This document shows, piece after piece, positions 51,394 to 60,800 of a stretch of 64,000 nucleotides of DNA. The notes under the pieces were generated by a model. It was not told the DNA's origin, searched no databases, and worked only from the letters and a program-made list of their open reading frames with translations. Numbering within the stretch: position 1 is the stretch's first letter; every line of letters starts with the position of its first letter. Source of the DNA: RH-AL1 sp965277735 (lineage in GTDB: Bacteria; Pseudomonadota; Alphaproteobacteria; Rhizobiales; Beijerinckiaceae); the NCBI GenBank assembly GCA_965277735.1, contig CBDIDO010000003.1, positions 2,542,001 through 2,606,000 of the forward strand. Direction: 5' to 3'. Position numbers and translations under genes: made by a program.

Positions 51394-52950
51394 ATGACCG
51401 ATCAGCCCAAAGCCTCGCTCAAGGACTGGCTCGCCACGATCGGCGCGATCCTCGGCGCGTTCACGGCGATCCTCGACATCCAGATCACCAACTCGTCGCT
51501 CGCCAACATCGAGGGCGCGATCGGCGCCTCGCCCGAGCAGGGCAGCTGGATCTCGACCGCCTATCTCATGGCCGAGATCATCGTCATACCGCTCACCGGC
51601 TGGCTCGGCTCCAACGTGTTCGGCCTGCGCCGCTACCTCTCCGTCAACACCGCGCTGTTCATCGGCTTCTCGGTCCTCTGCGCGCTCTCCACCTCGCTGC
51701 CGCAGCTCATCCTGTTCCGCGCCGGCCAGGGGTTCACCGGCGGCGTGCTGATCCCCACCGCGATCACCATCCTGCGCACGCGGCTGCCGAAGCACCAGCA
51801 GCCGATCGGCATCACCATCTTCGGGCTGACCGCGACCTTCGCGCCGGCGATCGGCCCGACCATCGGTGGTTGGCTCACCGACAATTTCTCCTGGCACTAC
51901 ATCTTCTATCTGAACCTGATCCCAGGGCCCCTCGCGGCGGCGATGCAGCTCTACGCGCTGGCGCCGCAGAAGACGCGCTGGGAGGAGCTCGCTAAGGGCG
52001 ACTGGTTCGGCGTCATCGCCATGGCGATCGGCCTCTCCAGCATGACGTTCGTGCTCGAGGAGGGCCAGCGCAAGGAATGGTTCGAGTCCGACGTCATCGT
52101 GCGGTTCACGATCATCTCGATCGTCGGCATTGTGCTGTTCATCGCGCGCGAGCTGATGGCGAAGCGGCCCTTCATCAACCTGCGCGTCCTAAAGAACCCG
52201 ACGGTTGGCGCCTCGACGGGCCTGATGGTGGTGATCGGCGCCGTCTCGCTCGGCTCGACCTACGTGATCCCGCTCTATTGCGCGCAGATCCAAGGCTACA
52301 ATGCCGAGCAGATCGGCTGGGTGGTGATGTGGAGCGGCATCCCGCAACTCTTCGTCTTCCCGATGATGCCGTTCCTGATGCGCCGGGTCGACCCGCGCCT
52401 GCTCGTCGTCGCCGGCACGCTGCTCTTTGCCTATTCGTGCTGGCTCAACGTCAACCTCACGCACGACGTCGGCATGAACGAGCTGATCCTGCCGCAGCTG
52501 CTGCGCGCGGCGGGGCAGCCGCTGTTCTCGATCCCGCTGTCGCAGCTCTCGACGGCCGGCCTGCCGCCGCGCGACACGGCGGATGCGTCGGCGCTCTCCA
52601 ACATGATGCGCAACCTCGGCGGCTCGATCGGCATCGCCACGCTGTCGACGGTGGTCGACCGGCGCGAGCAGTTCCACTTCTCGATGCTCGCCGAGGCGAT
52701 GACGCGCAACGCGCAGCGCACGCAGGAGCAACTCGCGATGCTGATGGCCGGCGCCCGCAATGCCGCCGATCCGGCGATCGCCAGGATGCATGCCCTCTCG
52801 ACGATCGCCTCGCAGGTGCGGCGCGAGGCCTATGTCTCGGCCTATGCCGACGCGTTCTTCATGGTGGCCGTCGGCCTGATCATCAGCCTTCTGGCAGTGC
52901 TGCTGCTGCGCAAGCCGCCGAAGATGGCGGGACCGGTCGAGGCGCACTAA
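51394..52950 (+). CDS. DHA2 family multidrug efflux permease (EmrB-like)
   Basis: A 518-residue MFS transporter with fourteen predicted membrane segments. Typical DHA2 features are LDIQITNSSLANIEGAIGAS (motif D1), GSWISTAYLMAEIIVIPLTG, LSTSLPQLILFRAGQGFTGG and TFAPAIGPTIGGWLTDNFSW (motif C of antiporters). It follows the fusion-protein gene by eight bases, completing an EmrAB-like system that the divergent TetR repressor probably controls. The C-terminal VAVGLIISLLAVLLLRKPPK marks the last helix. Confidence 0.93.
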   Translation: MTDQPKASLKDWLATIGAILGAFTAILDIQITNSSLANIEGAIGASPEQGSWISTAYLMAEIIVIPLTGWLGSNVFGLRRYLSVNTALFIGFSVLCALSTSLPQLILFRAGQGFTGGVLIPTAITILRTRLPKHQQPIGITIFGLTATFAPAIGPTIGGWLTDNFSWHYIFYLNLIPGPLAAAMQLYALAPQKTRWEELAKGDWFGVIAMAIGLSSMTFVLEEGQRKEWFESDVIVRFTIISIVGIVLFIARELMAKRPFINLRVLKNPTVGASTGLMVVIGAVSLGSTYVIPLYCAQIQGYNAEQIGWVVMWSGIPQLFVFPMMPFLMRRVDPRLLVVAGTLLFAYSCWLNVNLTHDVGMNELILPQLLRAAGQPLFSIPLSQLSTAGLPPRDTADASALSNMMRNLGGSIGIATLSTVVDRREQFHFSMLAEAMTRNAQRTQEQLAMLMAGARNAADPAIARMHALSTIASQVRREAYVSAYADAFFMVAVGLIISLLAVLLLRKPPKMAGPVEAH

Positions 52951-52977
52951 GCTCGGCTCTCGTCGCGAGAGCCAAGC

Positions 52978-53679
52978 ATGAACGTCGACACCATGACCTG
53001 GGACGCCATCGCCAGCCGCCTCGCCGCGGGCGCGCTCGCGATCCTGCCGATCGGCGCCGGTGCCAAGCAGCACGGCTTCCACCTGCCGATGCGCACCGAC
53101 CAGGTGCAGGCGGACTGGCTCGCGGCTAGCCTCGCCGCGCGCTTCGACGCACTCGTCTGGCCGACGCTGACCTACGGGTTCTACCCCGCCTTCGTCGCCT
53201 ATGCCGGCAGCGCGAGCCTCTCCGAGGCGACCTTCGAGGCGGTCGTGCGCGAGCTGGCCACATCTTTTGTGGGCTATGGCGCGCGCGTGATCGTGGTCGA
53301 TACCGGGATCAGCACGATCGCTCCGGTCGATCGTGCGCTCGCCGGCCTCCCCGCGCTGCATCTCCGCGTCTACGATGGCCCGCGCGCTCGCGAGGCCGTG
53401 CGCACGCGGGCGACGCAGCCGCACGGCGGCCATGCCGACGAGATCGAGACCTCGATGATGCTCGCGCTGGCGCCCGGCTCCGTGTCGATGGCACGCGCCG
53501 AGGCGAGCCCCGCGTCACCGCCGGGCCCCGGCCCGATGCAGCACGCGGACCCGACGGCCGCGAACCACAGCCGCGCCGGCGCGATCGGCGATCCGACGCT
53601 GGCGACGCGCGAAAAGGGGGAGGCGATGCTCGCGGCCATGCTCGGGGATGCGGTCGAGGCGGTATCGGCGTGGATTTGA
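52978..53679 (+). CDS. Creatininase family protein with altered metal site
   Basis: A 233-residue protein of the creatininase/creatinine-amidohydrolase family. The fold signatures are ILPIGAGAKQHGFHLPMRTD, TYGFYPAFVAYAGSASL, VIVVDTGISTI, and HGGHADEIETSMMLALAPGS. In active creatininases the first motif reads as GSxEQHG with Glu as a metal ligand; here it is AKQHG, so the Glu is Lys. Other metal ligands (the His of QHG, Asp of RTD, and the HADEIET stretch) remain. Activity may be lost or changed. It follows the efflux operon by 27 bases. Confidence 0.85.
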   Translation: MNVDTMTWDAIASRLAAGALAILPIGAGAKQHGFHLPMRTDQVQADWLAASLAARFDALVWPTLTYGFYPAFVAYAGSASLSEATFEAVVRELATSFVGYGARVIVVDTGISTIAPVDRALAGLPALHLRVYDGPRAREAVRTRATQPHGGHADEIETSMMLALAPGSVSMARAEASPASPPGPGPMQHADPTAANHSRAGAIGDPTLATREKGEAMLAAMLGDAVEAVSAWI

Positions 53680-53680
53680 G

Positions 53681-53878
53681 CTAGCCCGCGCTGCGCTCGC
53701 CGAACCCGAATCGCCAGAGCGCGATGATCGCGAGGATGATCGCCGCAAAGATCGTGAGCACGCCGATCCAATAGCGACTGCCACTGTCGCCGCACGCCTG
53801 CATCTCGAACGAAGCCGTACCCACCGTATGCGCGGCGGCACAGAACCAGCGGCTTCCATTCTCGGCGAGGGAGTCCAT
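53681..53878 (-). CDS. Small membrane protein, possibly CtrA-regulated
   Basis: A 65-residue protein starting at ATG 53878 with a 20-residue hydrophilic part and one C-terminal membrane helix (YWIGVLTIFAAIILAIIALW followed by RFGFGERSAG). Two Cys residues lie before the helix. A perfect TTAA-N7-TTAAC CtrA-type motif is 57 bases upstream. The combination of a helix with basic cytosolic end and a regulatory box supports a real gene. The alternative ATG at 53905 would add nine residues. Confidence 0.55.
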   Translation of the reverse strand: MDSLAENGSRWFCAAAHTVGTASFEMQACGDSGSRYWIGVLTIFAAIILAIIALWRFGFGERSAG

Positions 53879-53934
53879 GCAGCGAGGCTGCCCAGCCTCA
53901 CGCAACGGAAGTCAAGCGGTGACGGCTGGCAGGC

Positions 53935-53950
53935 TTAAGGACGCGTTAAC
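53935..53950. promoter_or_regulatory. CtrA-type binding motif
   Basis: TTAAGGACGCGTTAAC matches the alphaproteobacterial CtrA consensus TTAA-N7-TTAAC exactly. It is placed 57 bases upstream of the small membrane protein gene on the minus strand. Confidence 0.55.
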
Positions 53951-53974
53951 GAGCTTGGTTTTTCGCAAAACGAT

Positions 53975-54067
53975 CGTCATTGCGAGCGAAGCGAAGCAAC
54001 CCAGGGCCTCCTGCCGCAGCATTCGTCGCTGGCCCCTGGGTTGCTTCGCCTTCGGCTCGCAATGACG
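53975..54067. repeat. Palindromic repeat (CGTCATTGCGAGCG family)
   Basis: CGTCATTGCGAGCGAAGCGA ... GGTTGCTTCGCCTTCGGCTC GCAATGACG is a 93-base imperfect inverted repeat. The inner arms (AGCAACCCAGGGCC and GGCCCCTGGGTTGCT) also pair. This element is a second dispersed family common in Hyphomicrobiales and here ends just past the cobO stop codon, where it could act as terminator. Confidence 0.85.
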
Positions 54068-54068
54068 C

Positions 54069-54668
54069 CTAGAACTCGATCCCCTGTTGCGCCTTCACGC
54101 CGGCGGCGAAATGGTGCTTCACGAGCCCCATCTCGGTGACGAGGTCGGCCGCCTCGATCAGCGCCGGCTTGGCGTTGCGCCCGGTGACGACGACGTGCAG
54201 GTCGGGCCGGCGCGCCGTCAGCCGCGCGACCACTGCGTCCAACGGCAGGTAATCGTAGCGCAACGCGATGTTGAGCTCGTCGAGCACCAGCAGCTTGATC
54301 TCGGGATCGTCCATCAGCGCCTGCGCTTTGTCCCATGCGCGCGTCGCCGCGGCGACGTCGCGCTCGCGGTCCTGCGTCTCCCAGGTGAAGCCCTCCCCCA
54401 TCGTGTGCCACGACACGAGATCGCCGAAGCGCTCCAGCGCGTGCTTCTCGCCGGTGTCCCAGGCACCCTTGATGAACTGCACGATGCCGACCTTCCAGCC
54501 GTAGCCGAGCGCCCGCACGACGAGGCCCATCGCAGCCGACGTCTTGCCCTTGCCGGGACCCGTATGGACGATCAGCAGACCCTTCTCGGCGATCGCCTTC
54601 GCGGCGACCTCCGCGTCCTGCACCGCCTTGCGCGCGGCCATCTTCCGCTTGTGCCGGTCGTCGCTCAT
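54069..54668 (-). CDS. cobO: Cob(I)yrinic acid a,c-diamide adenosyltransferase
   Basis: A 199-residue CobO/BtuR-type corrinoid adenosyltransferase, which puts the 5'-deoxyadenosyl group on cobalt in coenzyme B12 synthesis. The P-loop is VHTGPGKGKTSAAMGLVVRA near residue 37. Family segments IVQFIKGAWDTGEKHALERF, EGFTWETQDRERDVAAATRA and LLVLDELNIALRYDYLPLDA (with the Mg-binding Glu) and VVTGRNAKPALIEAADLVTE follow. It is divergent from the flippase gene and ends in a palindromic repeat. No riboswitch precedes it. Confidence 0.95.
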   Translation of the reverse strand: MSDDRHKRKMAARKAVQDAEVAAKAIAEKGLLIVHTGPGKGKTSAAMGLVVRALGYGWKVGIVQFIKGAWDTGEKHALERFGDLVSWHTMGEGFTWETQDRERDVAAATRAWDKAQALMDDPEIKLLVLDELNIALRYDYLPLDAVVARLTARRPDLHVVVTGRNAKPALIEAADLVTEMGLVKHHFAAGVKAQQGIEF

Positions 54669-54978
54669 GAGACCCTATCCGCCCAACCAAGGCTTATCCT
54701 TTGGCGGCGTGATCCATATCGAGACATCACCGCCCCCTGCAAATGGCCCAGCCTGTCGCAGCGTAAGACCCGCGATTGTATTGAGCGCAAAGGGACTGCG
54801 CCGACGCGGTGGCGGCAACATGGTTGAGGGTTTGTTGATATTGCGCCCCGGCGCGAAGGGCGGACCTCACGCGCCCTTAACCGCCATACCCGAATGCTGC
54901 GGCCGGCCGCCCGACTTCGAGCTTCATTCACCTCTGCGGGGACAATGTCGCGGGAACGGCCCCACCAAAGGCGACCGC
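54669..54978. other. Intergenic region between cobO and flippase
   Basis: This 310-base stretch between divergent genes is somewhat less GC-rich than its surroundings. A TTGTTG-17-type spacing before GATATT around 54832-54840 and a TTAACC half-site near 54877 are visible but no clear operator, riboswitch or protein-coding frame. It presumably holds both promoters. Confidence 0.4.
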
Positions 54979-56487
54979 TTGCTCAAGCTTTCCAGCACCG
55001 CCGACGCACGAGCCCCCGCCGCGCCGCTGCGCGAGCGCGGTCGCGATCATCGCCGCGACCTCCTGCGCAATCTCGCCGCGGGCGGCGCCTCGAGCCTGCT
55101 GAAGGCCGCGCTGCAGCTCGCCATGCTGCCGCTGATGGGCCGCCTGCTCGGGCCGAAGGAATTCGGCCTCTACGCGATGGCGCTGCCGGTCGTCACTTTC
55201 TTCACCGTCGTCGCCGACGGCGGCCTCGGCGCCTCGCTCGCCAAGGAGCGCTCGCACGACAGGACGGTCTGGAACACCGCCTTCTATGTCATGCTCGCGC
55301 TCGGCGTCGTTGTCGCCGGCATCGTCAACCTGTGCGGCTTCGGCCTCGCAGCCCTGATGCACGAGCCGCGGCTGCACGCGCTGCTCGGCCTGCTCTCGTT
55401 CAATTTCCTCTTCATCGCCGTCTCCACCCTGCCGTCGGCGCGGCTCTACCAGCGCAACGATCTCGTCTCGCTATCCGCCGTCGACACCGTGGCGACGATC
55501 CTCGGCGCCGGCCTCGCGATCGGTTTCGCCCTGCACGGCTTCGGCGCGATGAGCCTCGCCGCCCAGAGCGCGGCGACCTTCGGCGGCCGCGCGATCGGTC
55601 TCAACATGCTCGCCTTCGAGCTGCCGGGGCGGAAAATCTCGCTGGCGACGCTGGCGAGCCACCTCCACACCGGCGGCGTGCTGGTCGGCACGCGCCTCAT
55701 CGACATGTTCTGCCGCTTCGCCGAGAACCTGCTCTTCTCGCTCGCCTTCGGCCCGGCCGCGCTCGGCACCTACACGTTCGCCAACCAGGCCTGCCGCTTC
55801 CTCGTCGAATCGGCGAGCAATCCGGTCTGGGCCGCCACCTACGCGCAGGCCCTGAAGCTCGTCGGCGCGCCGTTCGCCGCGCTCCAGTGCAACATGGTGC
55901 GGCTGATGATGCTGACCGTGTTTCCGGCGGCCTGCCTCGTCGCCGCCGCGTCGCCCGAGGCGATCCCGATGCTGCTCGGCGAGAAGTGGCGGCACACCGG
56001 GCTCTTCATCCAGATCCTCGTCTGCGCCTACGCGCTGTCCGCGACGGCCACGATTGGTGGCGCCGCACTGCTGGCGACGAGCCACAACAAGCTCTTCCTC
56101 TGGACGACCGCGGCGCTCAGCGCGAGCCGCGTCGCCGCCGTCGCACTCGGCTATTGGATCGGCCCCATCGGCGCGACGGTCGGCGTCGCGCTGGCCCAGC
56201 TCGCCTACTCGGTGATGATGGGCGTGATCGTCGGCCGCACCTACGAGGTCGCGCCCTCCCGCCTACTCGCCGCGACCGGCACCCCAGCCATCGCCGGGCT
56301 CGCCGGCGGCCTCGCCTGCTTCGCGGCGCTCTACATCCTGCCCGACTCGCACGCCGCCACAGTCGCCTGCCTCGCCCTCGGCGGCCTGACCTTCCTCGCG
56401 ACGCTCTCCCTGATCGACAAGGATTTCTCGATCACGGGCCTGAAGCGCTCGATCCAGAAGGTGCGGGCGCGGGAAGTCGAGGCGTGA
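54979..56487 (+). CDS. Oligosaccharide flippase (Wzx/MATE-like) family protein
   Basis: A 502-residue membrane protein with about 12-14 helices of the polysaccharide-biosynthesis flippase family. Recognisable parts are AAGGASSLLKAALQLAMLPL, MGRLLGPKEFGLYAMALPVV (the family's first loop), LGTYTFANQACRFLVESASN and LLGEKWRHTGLFIQILVCAY. It would move lipid-linked sugars across the inner membrane for exopolysaccharide or LPS. The start is TTG 54979 with AAAGG upstream; the frame is open further back but reads non-coding. No glycosyltransferase is nearby, so its substrate is unknown. Confidence 0.85.
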   Translation: MLKLSSTADARAPAAPLRERGRDHRRDLLRNLAAGGASSLLKAALQLAMLPLMGRLLGPKEFGLYAMALPVVTFFTVVADGGLGASLAKERSHDRTVWNTAFYVMLALGVVVAGIVNLCGFGLAALMHEPRLHALLGLLSFNFLFIAVSTLPSARLYQRNDLVSLSAVDTVATILGAGLAIGFALHGFGAMSLAAQSAATFGGRAIGLNMLAFELPGRKISLATLASHLHTGGVLVGTRLIDMFCRFAENLLFSLAFGPAALGTYTFANQACRFLVESASNPVWAATYAQALKLVGAPFAALQCNMVRLMMLTVFPAACLVAAASPEAIPMLLGEKWRHTGLFIQILVCAYALSATATIGGAALLATSHNKLFLWTTAALSASRVAAVALGYWIGPIGATVGVALAQLAYSVMMGVIVGRTYEVAPSRLLAATGTPAIAGLAGGLACFAALYILPDSHAATVACLALGGLTFLATLSLIDKDFSITGLKRSIQKVRAREVEA

Positions 56488-56555
56488 GTCCACTAAGCCC
56501 GCCCGTTGACACCTGCCCCCTCACCGGCGAGGGTGCCCGTGACATCGGTCCCTCG

Positions 56556-56733
56556 CTCGCGAGGGCGAAGAGGGAATGTGGTGCGGCCCGCGGCTCCTCA
56601 GCCAAAGCCTAATCCACGGCTGCCCCCGCAACTGTAAGCGGAGCGGCGCGCGAGAGGTCTTGCGACCTCGCCACTGGGCAACCGGGAAGGCAGCGTGCCA
56701 GCTCGAACCTCCGCGAGCCAGGAGACCTGCCGG
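56556..56733 (+). promoter_or_regulatory. Cobalamin riboswitch
   Basis: The leader shows the conserved B12-aptamer elements in order: AGGGAATGTGGTG, AAAGCCTAATCCACGGC, the GCTGCCCCCGCAACTGTAAG core at about 56619-56638, CCACTGG...CCGGGAAGG, and the B12 box GAGCCAGGAGACCTGCC at 56715-56731. When adenosylcobalamin binds, expression of the downstream cobW-cobN-cobG-cobJ genes should fall. Confidence 0.93.
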
Positions 56734-56756
56734 TGCCGATCGCGTGCGACCGGGCG

Positions 56757-56803
56757 GGGTGTCCCGGGCGCGGATAGCCGATACGGCGCGCGCCACGACA
56801 CCC
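56757..56803 (+). promoter_or_regulatory. Possible riboswitch expression-platform hairpin
   Basis: GGGTGTC (56757-56763) can pair with GACACCC (56797-56803). The 3' arm directly touches the purine-rich ribosome site GGGAAAG that precedes cobW ATG 56817, so opening or closing this stem could gate translation. Confidence 0.5.
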
Positions 56804-56816
56804 GGGAAAGTCGCTG

Positions 56817-57869
56817 ATGTCGCCCGCCGTCCCGCCCGCTCTCGCCAAGCTGACAACCACGAAGATCCCCGCCACCATCGTCACCGGCTTCCTCGGCGCC
56901 GGCAAGACGACGCTGATCCGCCACGTCATCGAAACCGCGAAGGGCCGCCGGCTCGCGCTCATCGTCAACGAGTTCGGCGACATCGGCGTCGACGGCGACA
57001 TCCTGCGCGATTGCGGCGACGCGGCCTGCGGCCTCATCGAGCTCGCCAACGGCTGCATCTGCTGCACCGTCGCCGACGACTTTTTGCCGGCGATCGAGAC
57101 GCTGCTGAAGCTCGACCCGCCGCCGGAGCACATCGTGATCGAGACTTCCGGCCTCGCGCTGCCGAAGCCGCTGGTAAAGGCGTTCGACTGGCCCGACGTG
57201 CGCCGCCGCCTCACCGTCGACGGCGTTATCGCGGTCGTGGATGCAGCCGCCGTTGCCGCGGGGCGCTTCGCCGACGATCCGGCCAAGGTCGCCGCGCAGC
57301 GCGCCGCCGACCCCAGCGTCGACCACGACAACCCGCTGGAGGAGGTGTTCGAGGACCAACTGCTCTGCGCCGACCTCATCGTCCTCAACAAGACCGACCT
57401 CGTCGACGCCGCCACACGCGAACGGGTCGAAGCGGAAATCAAGGCCGTCGTCCCGCGCGGAAAAATCGTCGCGGCGCGCGAGGGCAAGCTCGACGCCGCG
57501 CTGCTGCTCGGCCTCGACGCGCGCGCCGAGGACGACCTTGCTGCGCGCCCGTCTTGCCACGATGACGAGCCCGAGCACGACCACGACGATTTCGACAGTT
57601 TCGTCGTGCCCGTGGACGCCGTCGCCGAACCCGACGCTTTCCTGCGCCGCCTCGCCGACGTCGCCGCCGCGCACGACGTGCTGCGGATCAAGGGCTTCGT
57701 CGCCGTCGACGGCAAGCCGATGCGGCTGCTCGTGCAGGGGGTGGGCGCGCGTTTCGAGAAGCGCTTCGATCGGCCCTGGGCCGCGAACGAGGAGCGGCAA
57801 GGCCGCCTCGTCGTCATCGGCGAGAAGGGGCTCGACGCGGCCGCGATCCGCGCGGCGATCGCGGCCTAG
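56817..57869 (+). CDS. cobW: CobW family GTPase, cobalamin biosynthesis
   Basis: A 350-residue G3E P-loop GTPase proposed to deliver cobalt to the CobNST chelatase. The Walker A motif is TGFLGAGKTTLIRHVI near residue 24, followed by the metal site NGCICCTVADDFLPA (GCxCC), IETSGLALPKPLVKAFDWPD, and NKTD (LIVLNKTDLVD). A His/Asp-rich stretch CHDDEPEHDHDDFDS near residue 243 may bind metal. It is the first gene after the cobalamin riboswitch and is separated from cobN by two bases. Confidence 0.96.
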   Translation: MSPAVPPALAKLTTTKIPATIVTGFLGAGKTTLIRHVIETAKGRRLALIVNEFGDIGVDGDILRDCGDAACGLIELANGCICCTVADDFLPAIETLLKLDPPPEHIVIETSGLALPKPLVKAFDWPDVRRRLTVDGVIAVVDAAAVAAGRFADDPAKVAAQRAADPSVDHDNPLEEVFEDQLLCADLIVLNKTDLVDAATRERVEAEIKAVVPRGKIVAAREGKLDAALLLGLDARAEDDLAARPSCHDDEPEHDHDDFDSFVVPVDAVAEPDAFLRRLADVAAAHDVLRIKGFVAVDGKPMRLLVQGVGARFEKRFDRPWAANEERQGRLVVIGEKGLDAAAIRAAIAA

Positions 57870-57871
57870 CG

Positions 57872-60800
57872 ATGCACCTCCTGGTCACGCAGAGCCGGAC
57901 GCTCGAGGAGACGGACTCCGCCGTCGACCTCGGGCAGAGCGCCGGCGATGTCGTAGTCCTCTCCTTCACCGACAGCGACCTCGGCGCCGTCGCCGCCGCG
58001 GCCGAGGCGCGCGATAGCCCGCTGACGTTCCGCCTCGCCAGCCTCGCGCAGCTCAAGCACCCCTATTCGATCGATATCTACGCCGAGCGCGTGATCGCCA
58101 ACGCGCGCTTCGTGCTCGTGCGCCTGCTCGGCGGCCTCGACTACTGGCGCTACGGCGTCGACGAGCTCGCCCGCGTCGCCCACGCGAACGGCGTCCATCT
58201 GGCGCTGCTGCCCGGCGACCATCGCGAGGATTCGCGGCTCGACGCAGCCTCAACTCTGCCCGTCGCCGACCTCCGCCGGCTCTGGGCCTATTTCCAGCAC
58301 GGCGGCGCCGGCAACATCGGCTCGGCGCTCGGCTGGATCGAGAGCGCGCTCGGCCATCCCGCGCCTTGGTCGGAGCCCAAACCACTGCCGGCCGCCGGTC
58401 GCTACGAGGCCGCCTGCCGAGAAGTGCCGCACGCAGAGGGCCGGGCGCTGATCACCTTCTATCGCTCGATGGTGCTGGCCGACGATTGCGCGCCGATCGT
58501 CGCGCTCGCCGACGCGCTCGCCGGCCAAAACCTCGCCGTGACCGCGCTCTACGCGACGAGCCTGAAGGACCCCGCGGCGGCGCAGGTGCTTCGCGCCGAG
58601 ATCGCGGCGGAGCGCCCCGACGTCATCGTCAACACCACCGCCTTCTCCGGTCGCGGCGACGGCGGGCACAGCGTGCTCGATGCCGCCGACGCGCCGGTGC
58701 TGCAGGCGATCCTCGCCGGCGCCAGCGAGGCGCAATGGCGCGCCAACCCGCGCGGCCTCGGCCCGGCCGATCTCGCGATGAACGTCGTCCTGCCCGAGAT
58801 GGACGGGCGGCTGGTTACGTGCGCGATCTCGGCCAAGGCCGAGAGCCCGCGCCACGACGCGCTCGAATTCACCCGCCTCGTGCACCGCCCGCTGCCCTCG
58901 CGCGTCGCCTTCGTCGCCGCGCTCGCCGCCGCCTGGGTGCGCCTGCGCCGCACGCCCGCGCCCGAGCGGCGGCTTGCGATGGTGCTCTCCGACTACCCCG
59001 GCCGCGCCGGCCGCGCGGCCTATGCCGTCGGCCTCGACACCTGGGCCAGCGTCGCCGCCATCTGCGAGGATCTGCGGGAGGCGGGGTACGCGATCCCGCC
59101 GCTGCCGGCAGATTTGGTCGAGCAGATGACGCGCGCTCCTTCTCCCGCTTGCGGGAGAAGGTGGCCCGACGAAGTCGGGTCGGATGAGGGATGTTCCGGA
59201 CGGTCTGCTGCGGCCGGCGTTGAGAACAACCTCCAACCTCCCTCATCCGACCCCGCGTCGCGGGGCCACCTTCTCCCGCAAGCGGGAGAAGGAGAAGCCG
59301 CGCTCTCCCTCGAAGATTATCGCAAGCTCCTCGCCGCCCTGCCCGCGTCCCTTCGTCGACTTCCATCACCGCCCGCTGGGGCGAGCCCGCCGACGACCCC
59401 GCCGTCACCGACAACGCCTTCCACTTCCGCGCCCTGCAGCTCGGCCGCCTCACCCTCGCCCTGCAGCCCGATCGCGGCCGGCGCGACGAGCGCAAGGCCG
59501 AGTACCACGATGCCGCCCTGCCCCCGCGCCACGCCTATGTCGCGTTCTACCTCTGGCTGCGGCACGCCCGGACGATCGACGCGCTGGTCCATCTCGGCAC
59601 GCACGGCACGCTCGAATGGTTGCCCGGCAAACCTGTGGCGCTCGACGAGACCTGCGCCCCCGAGGCGCTGCTCGGCCCGACGCCGTGCATCTACCCCTTC
59701 ATCGTCAACAACCCCGGCGAGGCGGCGCAGGCCAAGCGACGCAACGCCGCGCTGACGCTCGGCCATCTCACGCCGCCGCTCGTCGCCGCCGGTGCGCACG
59801 GGGCCGCAATCGAGCTCGAGGCCCTATTCGACGAATACGCCGCCGCCGAGACGCTCGACCCCAAGCGCGCCAAGCTGATCGCGCGCGCCCTCGTCGCCCG
59901 CGCCCAGGAGACCGGCCTCGCCACCGAGGCCGGCGTCGACCTCGCAGCCGGCCAGGGCGCGCTCGTCGCGCTCGACGCCTGGCTCTGCGACATCAAGGAG
60001 ATGCGCATCCGCGACGGGCTGCATGTGTGGGGGCGGTCGACGGCGTGCGCCACCGCCGAGCGCGACGGCCTGCATGCCGCTCTTGCCGGCCGCTTCGTGC
60101 CCGGCGGCCCCGCCGGCGCGCCGGCGCGCGGCCGCACCGACGTGCTGCCGACCGGCCGCAACCTCTACGGCACCGACCCGCGCGCCGTGCCGAGCCGCAC
60201 CGCCGCCGAGACCGGCCGCCGCGCCGCGGACGCGGTGGCCGAGCGCTACGCGCAGGACCACGGCGACTGGCCGCGCGCCATCGTGCTCGACCTGTGGGCC
60301 TCGGCCACCATGCGCACCGCCGGCGAGGATTTCGCGCAAGCCCTCGCGCATCTCGGCGTCCGCCCGACCTGGGACGCGGCGACCACCCGCGTGTCCGGCT
60401 TCGAGATCCTGCCGTTTGCCGTCCTCGAGCGACCACGCGTCGACGTCACGCTGCGCATCTCCGGCCTGTTCCGCGACATCTTCCCCACGCAGATCGCGCT
60501 CTTCGACCAGGCTGTCGCCGCCGTCGCGGCGCTCGACGAGGACGATGAGATCAACCCGCTCGCCCGCGCGCGACGCGCCGGCACCCCGGCGCCGCGCATC
60601 TTCGGCGCCGCGCCGGAGCGCTACGGCATCGGCCTCTCCAACGCGCTCGACGCCGACTCTTTCGCCGCGCGCGACGATCTCGGCCGCGCCTATCTCGCCG
60701 CCGCCTCGCACGCCTACGGCGGCGCCACGGCCGCGGCGACGGCGAGCGACGACTTCGCCGCGCGCGTCGCGGCAGCCGACGCCTTCGTCCACGTGCGCGA

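Noticed and set aside
59340..59370. Programmed frameshift in cobN
   Set aside because: No slippery heptamer, no family precedent known to me, and the shift needs two separate extra bases; mutation or sequencing error is simpler.
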